Below, one piece after another: positions 53,698 through 63,942 of a DNA stretch of 64,000 bases. The notes under the pieces are model-generated. The model was not told the DNA's origin. It was given only the letters and a program-made list of their open reading frames with translations, and did no database searches. Position 1 is the stretch's first letter, and every line of letters begins with the position of its first letter. The position numbers and the translations under genes are program-made. This stretch comes from Bufo bufo (lineage: Eukaryota > Chordata > Amphibia > Anura > Bufonidae): contig NC_053395.1 of assembly GCF_905171765.1 (NCBI RefSeq), forward strand, positions 184,530,156 through 184,594,155, given 5' to 3'.

Positions 53698-55143
53698 ATG
53701 GGAAAGAAAGGTGATTTAAGCAAGTTTGAGCGTGGCATGGTTGTTGGTGCCAGACGGGCCCCTCTGAGTATTTCACTATTTGCTCAGTTACTGGGATTTT
53801 CACGCACAACCATTTCTAGGGTTTACAAAGAATGGTGTGAAAAGGGAAAAACATCCAGTATGCGGCAGTCCTGTGGGCAAAAATGCCTTGTGGATGCTAG
53901 AGGTCAGAGGAGAATGGGCCGACTGATCCAAGCTGATAGAAGAGCAACGTTGACTGAAATAACCACTCGTTACAGGGATCCTTGCACCTTGTTACACACG
54001 GCATTGAGAGCCCTCCCCATGCACTTGCGTAATTCGATAATCTTCCGTCACACTTGGGCAGCATGGCGTAGCATTAGGAAGAATTTACGACTCTGCCAGA
54101 GGGTTTCAAAATATTTGCCCTTGTGGGGACATCCGGAATTTGAGCAGGGTAGGAGTAATGCCTTATTTAAGGAATGGAAGCAGAAGGGAATATTAACGGC
54201 CCAGCATTTGTTGCATAAGACTGAGAATAGGTGGTTGTCGTGCCAGGAAGTTAGAGACATCTTTCATCTGAATCCCTTTCAAACTATCCAATACACCCAA
54301 GTCAGTAAATTTCTCACAGAGAGGTTAAAGGATGTCGCTAAGGAAAGAACTAAAAATGAGTTTGATAAGATAGTACTAAAGGGCACTGGCCCACAATCCA
54401 TTTCTCTCTTATATTCCCAACTTCGGGAGATAATGGGAGACGGACTGCCACAACTGGCTTTTCGTCCATGGGAGCGTATCTTAGAGGATGGTGAGGCAGG
54501 AGATAAGATCTTAAAAGGATGGTGGGCGTTAAGGAACTCGGTCATAAATGAAACCTGGAGGGACACACAGTTCAGGATAATGCACAATGCCATATATGCT
54601 TTCAATCTCCCGGCGGCGCCTGACAAACCGGACAGGATCACTAGTTGTCCAAAGTGTAAAGTGATGCACACCGATCTATATCATGGTTTATGGTCCTGCC
54701 CTCAAATTCAAAGCCTGTGGTCCCAGGTAGCCCAGATCTCAAAGGATAGCTGGAACCTGAAGGTCCCGTTAAGCCCGATGATCTTTTTGTTTCATTATTG
54801 GGAGGAACTAAAGGATGGGGTCCCTGTGGAGCGTAGACTGCCTATTCTCTTCCATGCACTTTGCATGGTTACCAAGAGGAGCATTTTGCAACGCTGGCTT
54901 CAGCCTCTGGTCCCTTCTAGGGATGACATTCTAGCTAGTCTTAAAGAACTGTTAGCTTTAGAACGAGGAGATGTAATAAGACATAAGGAAGGGAAGGGAG
55001 GCAAGTTTCTTAGGAAATGGAGAGGTTTTCTAATCCAGTTCTTTACTGATTCCGAGATTGATGATATTATGAAACCTTTTACACTTACAAAGTGGTATTT
55101 AGAGGAGCAATTGAAAGGGACGCTAGGTCGCTTGGCACAATGA
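53698..55143 (+). CDS. Chimeric open frame: Tc1 transposase N-terminus fused to L1 ORF2 C-terminus
   Basis: 481 codons with no stop. Residues 1-92 are the Tc1 transposase DNA-binding region: MGKKGDLSKFERGMVVGA, a helix-turn-helix at LLGFSRTTISRVYKEW, and a second one around GRLIQADRRATLTEITTRY. From residue 93 (RDPCTLLHTAL) to the end is L1 ORF2 C-terminal sequence, including the knuckle CPKCKVMHTDLYHGLWSC (C-X2-C-X8-H-X4-C), and it ends at the L1 stop. The junction is the insertion point at 53975. No reverse transcriptase or DDE domain is included. No promoter is evident; this is probably an accident of insertion, but the frame is intact. Expression unknown. Confidence 0.8.
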   Translation: MGKKGDLSKFERGMVVGARRAPLSISLFAQLLGFSRTTISRVYKEWCEKGKTSSMRQSCGQKCLVDARGQRRMGRLIQADRRATLTEITTRYRDPCTLLHTALRALPMHLRNSIIFRHTWAAWRSIRKNLRLCQRVSKYLPLWGHPEFEQGRSNALFKEWKQKGILTAQHLLHKTENRWLSCQEVRDIFHLNPFQTIQYTQVSKFLTERLKDVAKERTKNEFDKIVLKGTGPQSISLLYSQLREIMGDGLPQLAFRPWERILEDGEAGDKILKGWWALRNSVINETWRDTQFRIMHNAIYAFNLPAAPDKPDRITSCPKCKVMHTDLYHGLWSCPQIQSLWSQVAQISKDSWNLKVPLSPMIFLFHYWEELKDGVPVERRLPILFHALCMVTKRSILQRWLQPLVPSRDDILASLKELLALERGDVIRHKEGKGGKFLRKWRGFLIQFFTDSEIDDIMKPFTLTKWYLEEQLKGTLGRLAQ

Positions 55144-55497
55144 TAGAGAATTTGCCCATATGTCGACATGATATTGTTGGCTCTTGTTTGGCATGAAGCT
55201 TGGCAATTGTTCTGGCAGGACAAAAAAGAGAAAAGAAAGTTAATTGGTTTTGATTTGGGGTTGGGAGGGTGGGGGCTTAGGTTTTTGGTGGGAGGGGGTG
55301 GGGGAAACGCCTTAGGAGGAACTTGTCTCTTGGGGTCATTCTGTTACGTATCTCTAAACTGCCTAATCAGGTGTTAATGTATGCTTTATGGAAAATAATA
55401 TGTAACAGACATGCTGTGCTTTGTTCTCTGTATTCTTTGTACTTTATGTTACATCCTTTCAATGAAAATAAAAATTGTCTTTAAAAAAAAAAAAAAA
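53975..55497 (+). mobile_element. 5'-truncated L1 retrotransposon with poly-A tail
   Basis: About 1170 bp of ORF2 C-terminus, a 340-bp 3' UTR with a G-rich stretch (55250-55310) and AATAAA-like GAAAATAAAAATTG, then a run of 14-15 A. The 11-mer CACTCGTTACA occurs at 53964-53974 and again at 55498-55508: a target-site duplication. The uninterrupted frame implies a recent insertion. Confidence 0.92.
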
Positions 55498-55508
55498 CAC
55501 TCGTTACA

Positions 55509-56092
55509 ACCGAGGTATGCAGCAAAGCATTTGTGAAGCCACAACCTTGAGGCGGATGGGCTACAACAGCAGAAGACCCCACCGGGTACCACTCATCTCC
55601 ACTACAAATAGGAAAAAGAGGCTACAATTTGCACAAGCTCACCAAAAATGGACTGTTGAAGACTGGAAAAATGTTGCCTGGTCTGATGAGTCTCGATTTC
55701 TGTTGAGACATTCAAATGGTAGAGTATGAATTTGGCGTAAACAGAATGAGAACATGTATCCATCCTCTGATGGCTACTTCCAGCAGGATAATGCACCATG
55801 TCACAAAGCTCGAATCATTTCAAATTGGTTTCTTGAACATGACAATGAGTTCACTGTACTAAAATGGCCCCCACAGTCACCAGATCTCAACCCAATAGAG
55901 CATCTTTGGGATGTGGTGGAACGGGAGCTTCGTGCCCTGGATGTGCATCCCTCAAATCTCCATCAACTGCAAGATGCTATCCTATCAATATGGGCCAACA
56001 TTTCTAAAGAATGCTATCAGCACCTTGTTGAATCAATGGCACGTAGAATTAAGGCAGTTCTGAAGGCAAAAGGGGGTCCAACACCGTATTAG
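55509..56092 (+). pseudogene. Tc1-like transposase 3' part (copy 2)
   Basis: Continues the transposase after the L1: NRGMQQSICEATT, SDESRFLLRHSNGRV, a TGA stop near 55727, then QQDNAPCHKARI and LNPIEHLWDVVE to KGGPTPY. Catalytic D, D and E are present, with 36 residues between the second D and E. Separated from its N-terminus by the L1. Confidence 0.88.
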
Positions 56093-56124
56093 TATGGTGT
56101 TCCTAATAATTCTTTAGGTGAGTG

Positions 56125-56134
56125 TGTGTATGTA

Positions 56135-56189
<55 letters not shown>

Positions 56190-56205
56190 ATACTCACACC
56201 ATATA
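56125..56205. repeat. (TG)n(TA)n(CA) microsatellite between two Tc1 elements
   Basis: GTGTGTATGTATGTGTGTG then about 17 TA, then CACACATACATAC. Confidence 0.93.
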
Positions 56206-57776
56206 CACTGCTCAAAAAAATAAAGGGAACACAAAAATAACATCCTAGATCTGAATTAATTAAATATTTTTCTGAAATACTTTTTTCTTTACATAGTTGA
56301 ATGTGCTGACAACAAAATCACACAAAAATAAAAAAATGGAAATCAAATTTTTTAACCCATGGAGGTCTGGATTTGGAGTCACACTCAAAATTAAAGTGGA
56401 AAAACACACTACAGGCTGATCCAACTTTGATGTAATGTCCTTAAAACATGTCAAAATGAGGCTCAGTAGTGTGTGTGGCCTCCACGTGCCTGTATGACCT
56501 CCCTACAACGCCTGTGCATGCTCCTGATGAGGTGGCGGACGGTCTCCTGAGGGATCTCCTCCCAGACCTGGACTAAAGCATCTGCCAACTCCTGGACAGT
56601 CTGTGGTGCAACGTGACGTTGGTGGATAGAGCGAGACATGATGTCCCAGATGTGCTCAATTGGATTAAGGTCTGGGGAACGGGCGGGCCAGTCCATAGCA
56701 TCAATGCCTTCATCTTGCAGGAACTGCTGACACACTCCAGCCACATGAGGTCTAGCATTGTCTTGCATTAGGAGGAACCCAGGGCCAACTGCACCAGCAT
56801 ATGGTCTCACAAGGGGTCTGAGGATCTCATCTCGGTACCTAATGGCAGTCAGGCTACCTCTGGCGAGCACATGGAGGGCTGTGCGGCCCTCCAAAGAAAT
56901 GCCACCCCACACCATTACTGATCCAATGCCAAACCGGTCATGCTGGAGGATGTTGCAGGCAGCAGAATGTTCTCCATGGCGTCTCCAGACTCTGTCACAT
57001 GTGCTCAGTGTGAACCTGCTTTCATCTGTGAAGAGCACAGGGCGCCAGTGGCGAATTTGCCAATCTTGGTGTTCTCTGGCAAATGCCAAACGTCCTGCAC
57101 GGTGTTGGGCTGTAAGCTCAACCCCCACCTGTGGACGTCGGGCCCTCATATCACCCTCATGGAGTCTGTTTCTGACCGTTTGAGCAAACACATGCACATT
57201 TGTGCCCTGCTGGAGGTCATTTTGCAGGGCTCTGGCAGAGCTCCTCCTGTTCCTCCTTGCACAAAGGCAGAGGTAGCGGTCCTGCTGCTGGGTTTTTGCC
57301 CTCCTACGGCCTCCTCCATGTCTCCTGATGTACTGGCCTGTCTCCTGGTAGTGCCTCCATGCTCTGGACACTACGCTGACAGACACAGCAAACCTTCTTG
57401 CCACAGCTCGCATTGATGTGCCATCCTGGATAAGCTGCACTACCTGAGCCACTTGTGTGGGTTGTAGACTCCGTCTCATGCTACCACTAGAGTGAAAGCA
57501 CCGCCAGCATTCAAAAGGGACCAAAACATCAGCCAGGAAGCATAGGAACTGAGAAGTGGTCTGTGGTTACCACCTGCAGAACCACTCCTTTATTGGGGGT
57601 GTCTTGCTAATTGCCTATAATTTCCACCTGTTGTCTATCCCATTTGCACAACAGCATGTGAAATTGATTGTCACTTAGTGTTGCTTCCTAAGTGGACAGT
57701 TTGATTTCACAGTAGTGTGATTGACTTGGAGTTACATTGTGTTGTTTTAGTGTTCCCTTAATTTTTTTGAGCAGTG
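56206..57776 (-). mobile_element. Tc1/mariner element with intact transposase (1571 bp)
   Basis: Inverted ends CACTGCTCAAAAAAATAAAG and CACTGCTCAAAAAAATTAAG flanked by TA (56204-56205, 57777-57778). It encodes one uninterrupted DD34E transposase. Resembles Tc1 elements shared widely among fishes and frogs; the exact family name is not asserted. The well-preserved ends and frame suggest recent activity. Confidence 0.93.
56463..57479 (-). CDS. Tc1-like transposase, intact (338 aa)
   Basis: Catalyses cut-and-paste transposition at TA sites. Start chosen at [12 protein letters not shown] (57479), because the 15 codons upstream do not resemble the family; 338 residues is the usual length. Helix-turn-helix around residues 23-43 ([20 protein letters not shown]), GRPR-like GRRR at 57-60, a second HTH before residue 110. 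Catalytic residues D152 (FTDESRF), D240 (MQDNARPH) and E275 (NPIEHIW), with 34 residues between the last two. Glycine-rich box VMVWGGIS at 189-196. No frameshift or stop. Its function as a live transposase is plausible but untested. Confidence 0.95.
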   Translation of the reverse strand: MRRSLQPTQVAQVVQLIQDGTSMRAVARRFAVSVSVVSRAWRHYQETGQYIRRHGGGRRRAKTQQQDRYLCLCARRNRRSSARALQNDLQQGTNVHVFAQTVRNRLHEGDMRARRPQVGVELTAQHRAGRLAFAREHQDWQIRHWRPVLFTDESRFTLSTCDRVWRRHGEHSAACNILQHDRFGIGSVMVWGGISLEGRTALHVLARGSLTAIRYRDEILRPLVRPYAGAVGPGFLLMQDNARPHVAGVCQQFLQDEGIDAMDWPARSPDLNPIEHIWDIMSRSIHQRHVAPQTVQELADALVQVWEEIPQETVRHLIRSMHRRCREVIQARGGHTHY

Positions 57777-57778
57777 TA

Positions 57779-58292
57779 CATTAGACACGATGGTCGAAAT
57801 GTGATGTAAACTGGGCCTAATTCACTTTAATTAAATTCCTCAACCTTTTCTCCCACAGGTTTATCACTTGTTAGTAGCCATGCTCCTGTGTGAGTAGCAT
57901 TTTATTAGAACTGATTTTCCGCCTGTGGATAAAACACTTATGTTGTCATTTACTGACGTCTTGAAAATGGTGAGGAATTGCAACACAACAGTATAGTATA
58001 TTAGAAAGCTTTTTTTTTCTCTTTACCACGGAAGACACATGCCACTGTAGTAGGGTAGGGAAAGAGCAGCAATTTGGGAATGGTGTGCGTCAGTGCAAAC
58101 TGTGCAATTACTGGAAATCAGTGTGCAGAAACCACATCACCAAGATTCTGGACTATTATGTGAGGTAACACATGAGCAGTGCTGCAGATAAGGAGTCCAG
58201 ATAAAAAAACAATTTAGTTTCCTACTGCCCCCTATGTTTGCATTCAAAGCCGCTCTGAAATACACAGTCCACACTGCTATGCTGCATTATTG
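57779..58292. other. No gene recognised
   Basis: Unique-looking non-coding sequence with one T run at about 58010. Confidence 0.45.
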
Positions 58293-58811
58293 TAAGGCCT
58301 CTTTCACACGAACGTGTGTCTCCTGTGGCCATGCTGCGAACCGCAAATTGCGGTCCACAATGCACGGGCACCGACCGTGGGCCAGCCGCATGCGGATTGC
58401 GACCCCATTCACTTGAATGGGTTCCGCGATCCTTCCGTTCCGCAAAAAGATAGAACAAGTTCTATCTTTTTGCGGAACGGAACCCCACAGAAGCATTCCG
58501 TAGTGCTTTCTTTACGTGCTTCCGTTCCACACCACATATCCGGATTTGCAGACCCATTCACTTCAATGGGTCCGGAGATGCGGAACGTAACCCTACGGAA
58601 GCACTACGGAGTGCTTCCTTGGGGTTTCATCCCGCAATTCCGTTCTGCAAAAAGATAGAACATGTCCTATCTTTTTGCGGAACAGCCGGATCGCGGACCC
58701 ATTAAAGTGAATGGGTCCGCGATCCGCTGCGGCTGCCCCACGGTTGGTGTTCGTGCATTGCGGGCCTCAGCACGGCCACGGGGCGCACACGTTCGTGTGC
58801 AGGAGGCCTTA
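58293..58811. repeat. Palindromic MITE, 'TTCACACGAACG' family (largest copy)
   Basis: Ends TAAGGCCTCTTTCACACGAA and (complement) TAAGGCCTCCTGCACACGAA. It contains two consecutive inner inverted repeats centred near 58450 and 58650 on CGCAAAAAGATAGAACA and its complement, so it looks like a dimer of the basic unit. Confidence 0.75.
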
Positions 58812-60619
58812 GTACTACTTATGTATTCCTGCAAATAATAGTCCAAGATCATGGTGATGGACTCCCTTTAAGGCCATATATTGTGCCAATATTACGGACG
58901 GGTGTCCTGACCCAACCGCAGCTCTACTGAGTTGAACTCACAGCATCAAAAGGATCTATGATGGTTCAAGAATGGTTATGTGAACCTGCAGTCTGCCCAT
59001 GTTACAGCCATCTGAATGAGATCTTAATGGGGTTGTACAAGTTATAATTAAACTCCCCCAGTGTACACAAATATGATAAAATAATTAAAAAAAACATACG
59101 CACCAATTAGTTGCCCACCACTGCAACCACGTTTTTATTTACAGGCTGTGACATAGATGCTGATATACTGTCCGTTTACCTGTGCATAATGCAGTATTAT
59201 AAGGTTTTTATCACACCATGCAGTTCTTAAATGTCTAGCTGAGATCTGGATTGGTAAATCTATTGTGTAAATCAGTCTTTACGTTCCTTGAAGATGTCCC
59301 AAAAATAGGAGAGGGTTCCAGAGACTAGCAGCACACCTATATATATATATTTTTTTCTAAAACTATTTTTATTTTTTTTCATTAAATTAAAGTGTTTCAA
59401 AAAGTGACATCTTTGCAAGTAGTTGTCATTAGTCATTGTATCTAAATGAGAAAGATGATCTTTCTATTATGTACGGGCGCTATCTGGTTTCTTCCAACAG
59501 GTGTGACGCGATCATGGCTGAGTGATGATGACTTACAAAAAGGTTTTGTATTTCCACAAGCAAAAGAATATACCATATCATTACCGCTCTTGTAAACTCA
59601 GCTACTCGTTCTTCAGACTTTGCCTGAATTAGGCCCCATTACACAACCTTATTATTTGGCCTGCATTTTTTGCAGATCGGATTCAGACCCATTCATTTCA
59701 ATGGGGCCACAAAAGACAGCACACTGACATTTGTAACAGTGCGGGGCTTGCAAAACGGACATGGGTCTTGTGAATGGAGCCTTAGGTTACGGTCACATGG
59801 TCAGGTTTCCTGATGCAGTGTTGGAAGCCAAAGCCAGGAGTGAATTGAAAATAAAAGAAGTCTTATTTGTCTTTTATACTTTCTCTCCTTTTGTGATCCA
59901 CCCCTAATTTTGACTTCCGCAACTGCGTGCAGAAACCTGACTGTGTGGCCGTACCCTTAGGCCTCGCCCACATTTCCGTGTCATTTTCAAGTCTGTGAAA
60001 AAACCATCCTTGTTCCATCCATGATGTCTGTAAAGGATACGTTTTTAGCTTATTAGCTTATTAGTCTATTAGTCTTCACAGTCACTGACCCATGGTCAGT
60101 AAAAAAAATACTGATGTGTAAACAGACACATTCAATTCAATGGGCATGTGTGCAGAAAATGCGGACAGCACACGTCAATTAAAAACACAATTAAAACTAT
60201 ATAAATAATAATTTGTTGAGGCTGGATGTCTCCATTCATTTCAATGGGGGATGTAATTACACAAAAATTCGCAAAGAAATCCGCAACAAATCCTTTGTTA
60301 AAATCTGCATATTTTGCAACAGATTTTGTTCACCACATGTGAGTGCACTCTGGGAGAGATTTATGATTCATGGCTTAAGGAGCACCTCACATCTTCCTAA
60401 GCCATGTCTGTATTTCAATGCACAAAATACGGACAGCTTCTGTGCTCATCTTGTATTTTTCTCGCTACCATCAATAGAAAGGGCTATTCTCAACCTAGGG
60501 TGTGCTCTTTCATCACAAATCCGAAAAAAATGCAGATATGTGCATGGCCCCATAGAAATGAATGGGTCAGTGTGCTATCTGCAAAATATGCAGATAATAA
60601 ATGGTTGAACAATTCTGTC
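58812..60619. other. Mostly unassigned; degraded MITE pieces
   Basis: 59640-59785 (CATTTGTAACAGTGCGGGGC, AATGGAGCCTTAGG) and 59955-60190 resemble weak members of the TAAGGC/GCCTTA families. The 131- and 158-codon frames at 60213 and 60404 have no recognisable domains and overlap repeats. Confidence 0.4.
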
Positions 60620-60990
60620 ACGTGCATGAGGCCTAAGTATCCCAATTTTTGGACGTCCCCTGATGAATCTTGCACTACAACAAGAGAAAATGCGTTGGGC
60701 GATAAGGATGCAACAGAGACATTAGGGGAAAGTTTCCAGTCGGCGACATCATTTTATGGGAGAGTGCCCCAAAACATAAAGATTTTTATAAGCTTATGTC
60801 TTATGGTAAGACCTACGTTATTCACCCTTTTATATCCAGGACATATTGGAGCCGCTGTACTATTGTACATACTATTTTAACTGGCAGAATCTCAAATATA
60901 GTAGTAATGCATTCCTGTGTAGCCATGCATGCCACTGTATTTTCATACAGGATCTTTTTTAAATTGCATGAAATAAATTGCAACAAGTAA
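60620..60990 (+). mobile_element. Penelope-like element terminal region (fragment)
   Basis: GGACGTCCCCTGATGAATC...GAAAATGCGTTGGG has the hammerhead-like arrangement of PLE ends and is followed by non-coding sequence with no RT. Confidence 0.45.
60657..60699 (+). ncRNA. Candidate hammerhead ribozyme (PLE type)
   Basis: CCC, CUGAUGA, A, UCUUG, loop, CAAGA, GAAA, AUGCGUU, GGG. CCC/GGG is stem I, UCUUG/CAAGA a perfect 5-bp stem II, and both invariant core segments (CUGAUGA, GAAA) are present. Cleavage would follow GUU. As at 2342, an extra A separates core and stem II. Stem III is minimal and weaker here (AUGCGU). Confidence 0.5.
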
Positions 60991-61834
60991 CACACAGAGA
61001 GCCTGTCTCTGTATGTGGTAGTTGCTGTGTATCTGCAGTTTGCAGCAGAGGGGACTGGAACCAAAGTTCAAGTCGGGCATAACCTCCCAACAATCCCAAT
61101 TTCGACGTCTGTCCCATGATCACATAAAGGCTGAGGTATGTCCCAATTTCAACTGCATCTGCGTCCTGAGACCACAGATACATTTGAAGACAATGGTAAA
61201 GCAGGGAGCACCATGCAACGGCCTGTGCTCTCTCCAGCAACAGGCATGATGCAGTGACGTCATCGCGCCCACTGAGATCATCCCCTTGATGTCACTGCAT
61301 TGCACCTGCTGCTGGGAAGAGCCTGTTGTGCTCCATTTATCGGGTGAACAGGGCAGGTGAGTATTATTTTATTTTTTTCATTTTAGTAACACTAAAGGGG
61401 CAGCATTTTTGTAAGGGGGGTCAAAACTTGTGTGAGGGGCACTAAGGGGGTATAACTACTGAGTGCGAGCACTAAGGGGTAATAATTATTGTCGGGGCAC
61501 AAATTGGGTGTGTATAGAAAGACGTTGGGCTAAACGCACTGCTGCTGTTGTCCCTCTTTGAGCTTTTCAAAAATTGGGAGGTATTGGACAGGTGATGTGT
61601 AAAAGAGGGAAACACACGTGCATCCTGTACACAGAAGCAGCAGGAGTCTTTGCAGAGTAGGGTGGGGACAATAGGCCACCAAATAAGTTCTACTCAGTTC
61701 AGTGTGCAAAGACAGTATAAATGACGCACAACCTGTTTACCAGCCCCATAATGGAAGAGTTGGCCACAAAGGAGTGTTGTGTTGTGTGATATTAGTATAA
61801 GCTCAGGATTAAAACTCAGAGTGAGTGAGTCAGC
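60991..61834. other. No gene recognised
   Basis: Contains GGGGCACTAAGGGG-type imperfect repeats at 61395-61510. Frames of 60-93 codons show no domains. Confidence 0.4.
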
Positions 61835-62379
61835 TAAGACTACTTTCACACTTGCGACAGAGTGATCCGGCAAGGAGTTCCGTCGCCGGAACTGCCGGCC
61901 GGATCCGGCAAAACGTATACCAACTGATGGCATTTGTAAGACTGATCAGGATCCTGATCAGTCTGAAAAATGCCTGATCAGTCAGAAAAATGCATTGAAA
62001 TGCCGGATCCGTCTTTCCGGTGTCATCCGGAAAAACGGATCCAGCCTTTATTTTTTTTACCTTTTTTTCGGTCTGCGCATTCGCAGACCGGAAGGACTGG
62101 TCCGGCATTCTGGTATTTTGAATGCCGTATCGGGCACTAAAAATATTCAGGCAAGTCTTCAGTTTTTTTGGCCGGAGATAAAAGCGTAGCACGCTGCGGT
62201 TTTATCTTTTGCCTGATCAGTCAAAAAGACTGAACTGAAGACATCCTGATGCATCCTGAACGGATTGCTCTCCATTCAGAATGCATTAGGATATACCTGA
62301 GCAGTTCTTTTCCGGTATACAGCCCCTAGGACGGAACTCAGTGCCGGAAAAGAAAAACGCAAGTGTGAAAGTACCCTAA
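61835..62379. repeat. PIF/Harbinger-like MITE with TAA target duplication
   Basis: Element 61838-62376: GACTACTTTCACACTTGCG inverted at the right (CGCAAGTGTGAAAGTACCC), TAA directly repeated on both sides. Inner arms share GGATCCGGCA words and CTGATCAGTC palindromes. Confidence 0.8.
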
Positions 62380-62383
62380 CTTA

Positions 62384-62772
62384 AAAGGATTTTCCAGGAG
62401 TTTTATATTGATGACCTATCCTCTGGAGGTTATCAGTATCTGATCTGTGGGGGTCCGACACCTGGGACCCCTACCAATCAGCTGATTGAGAAGGCATCGG
62501 CACTCCTGTGAGAGTGTAGTACATTGTATAGCGGATGTGCTTGGTATGGTAGCTCAGCCCCATTTACTTCAAAGGGACTGAGCTGCGCCTAGGCCACGTG
62601 ACCGATAAAAGTGTTGTAATTGGCCTAGGGAAAGCTATGAGAAGTCCTTGGCGCTACTGCCTTCTCAAACAGCTGATCGGTGGGGGTCCCGGGTGTCGGA
62701 TTCCAACTCATCAGATACTGATGACCTATCCAGAGAATAGTTCATCAGTATTAAATTCTCGAAAAACCCCTA
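62384..62772. repeat. Snap-back repeat, 'GATGACCTATCC' family (full copy)
   Basis: Left arm GGATTTTCCAGGAG...ATTGATGACCTATCC pairs with right arm TACTGATGACCTATCCAGAG region; inner CCAATCAGCTGATTGAG versus CTCAAACAGCTGATCGG. The 128-codon frame is repeat-derived. Confidence 0.7.
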
Positions 62773-62825
62773 TAAAGGTTACCTGGTGTAAGAGCTGTTT
62801 AACTAAAACCTATAGAAGTGTCTAC

Positions 62826-62973
62826 ACCAGGCATCCTCAAACTGCGGCCCTCCAGCTGTTGCAAAACTTCAACTCCCAGCATGCCCGAACAGCCTACAGG
62901 TATCAGCCTACAGCAGGGCATTGCGGGAGTTGTAGTTTTACAACAGCTGGAGGGCCGCAGTTTGAGGATGCCT
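62826..62973. repeat. 148-bp hairpin repeat ('CATCCTCAAACTGCGGCCCT')
   Basis: AGGCATCCTCAAACTGCGGC...AACTCCCAGCATGCC at the left is inverted at the right. The loop carries a direct repeat of TATCAGCCTACAG-type sequence. Confidence 0.85.
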
Positions 62974-63942
62974 GCTCTATATGATTGTTGCATTTCCTGG
63001 ACTGAAGACTGCTTATCTGACCGAACTTACAGCATCATAATAACATACAAAGTTTCTACCTGAGCGCAGGTCTCAGGAATTATGTGAGTATAGTACAGAA
63101 GACCTGCGGTCTTCTGTAATGAGTCATAAATCATTATGGTCAGAGGTGTTCAGTCTAGGAAATGCAGCCATCACACGGAGTGTGTTTCCAGGACTGAACA
63201 TGCAATGTTAAAGACACTTGACGGTATTTCCCTCTAGAAATAAAGCTCCAGTGCTTCAAGAGGGTAATGTGGTGCAACATGTGGCATACAATGTGTATGA
63301 GGCCTTAGGCTAGTTTCTGACAACTAGAAGGCCATGTGCACACTCAGATTTTTTGGGGCGGAAGATCCACAGCATAATATAGTACCTGATAAGTAAATGA
63401 GATTTGCAAAATCTCATCTAAATGGTGTAGAAATTTTCTACACATTAATTGACCTGCGGTGCGGATTTTGAAATCCGTAGCATCACATTTGTTTGTATGG
63501 ATTTTCAGTGCAGATTTCACCCTTTGCAATGCAAGGGGTGACATCTGGGGCAAATCCATGTCAAAATCTACATGTAGCCCATGTGGATTTTGGTGCAGAA
63601 TTGGCGTGGAAACCCAACAAAATCCACATGAAAATCTATGTGGAAAATCTACATAAACTAAATTGCTTGATACAGTTGCAATAATCGGATCCTTTGGTTT
63701 TCTGAACCTAATTTAGATCACAATAGGTTTCTAAAATGCTCTAAGTCCCATTCAGTAGAACCATTAAGTGGTTTTGGGGATGTTAAATTGTGGTTATATT
63801 ACAGCTCCACAAAACTACTACCAGGCTGCATTCAGAAAGCCATATATTAAGCCTTAAAAAAAACGGGATATAATCCTCAATATCAATTTCCAATCCTTTA
63901 TTTGTGTTATTTCTACAATTGGGAAGATGGTATGATTCAATC
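62974..63942. other. No gene; weak internal inverted repeats
   Basis: 63310-63660 contains GATTTTGAAATCCG and CAAAATCCACATG words in both orientations, probably another degraded MITE. Confidence 0.4.

Larger units (their letters stand above)
53553..56124 (+). mobile_element. Tc1/mariner element, copy 2, interrupted by an L1
   Basis: Same family as 7409-8429, opposite orientation. Inverted ends CACCTAAAGAATTATTAGG and CCTAATAATTCTTTAGGTG. Split at 53974/55498 by an L1 with an 11-bp duplication. Without the L1 it is about 1040 bp. It shares with copy 1 the TGA after SNGRV. Compared with copy 1 it lacks 9 bp (three codons) in EATTLRRM. Confidence 0.9.

Noticed and set aside
60213..60880. 131- and 158-codon + frames considered as a small gene
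   Set aside because: No domain, no splice or start support, and they overlap MITE and PLE-end sequence.
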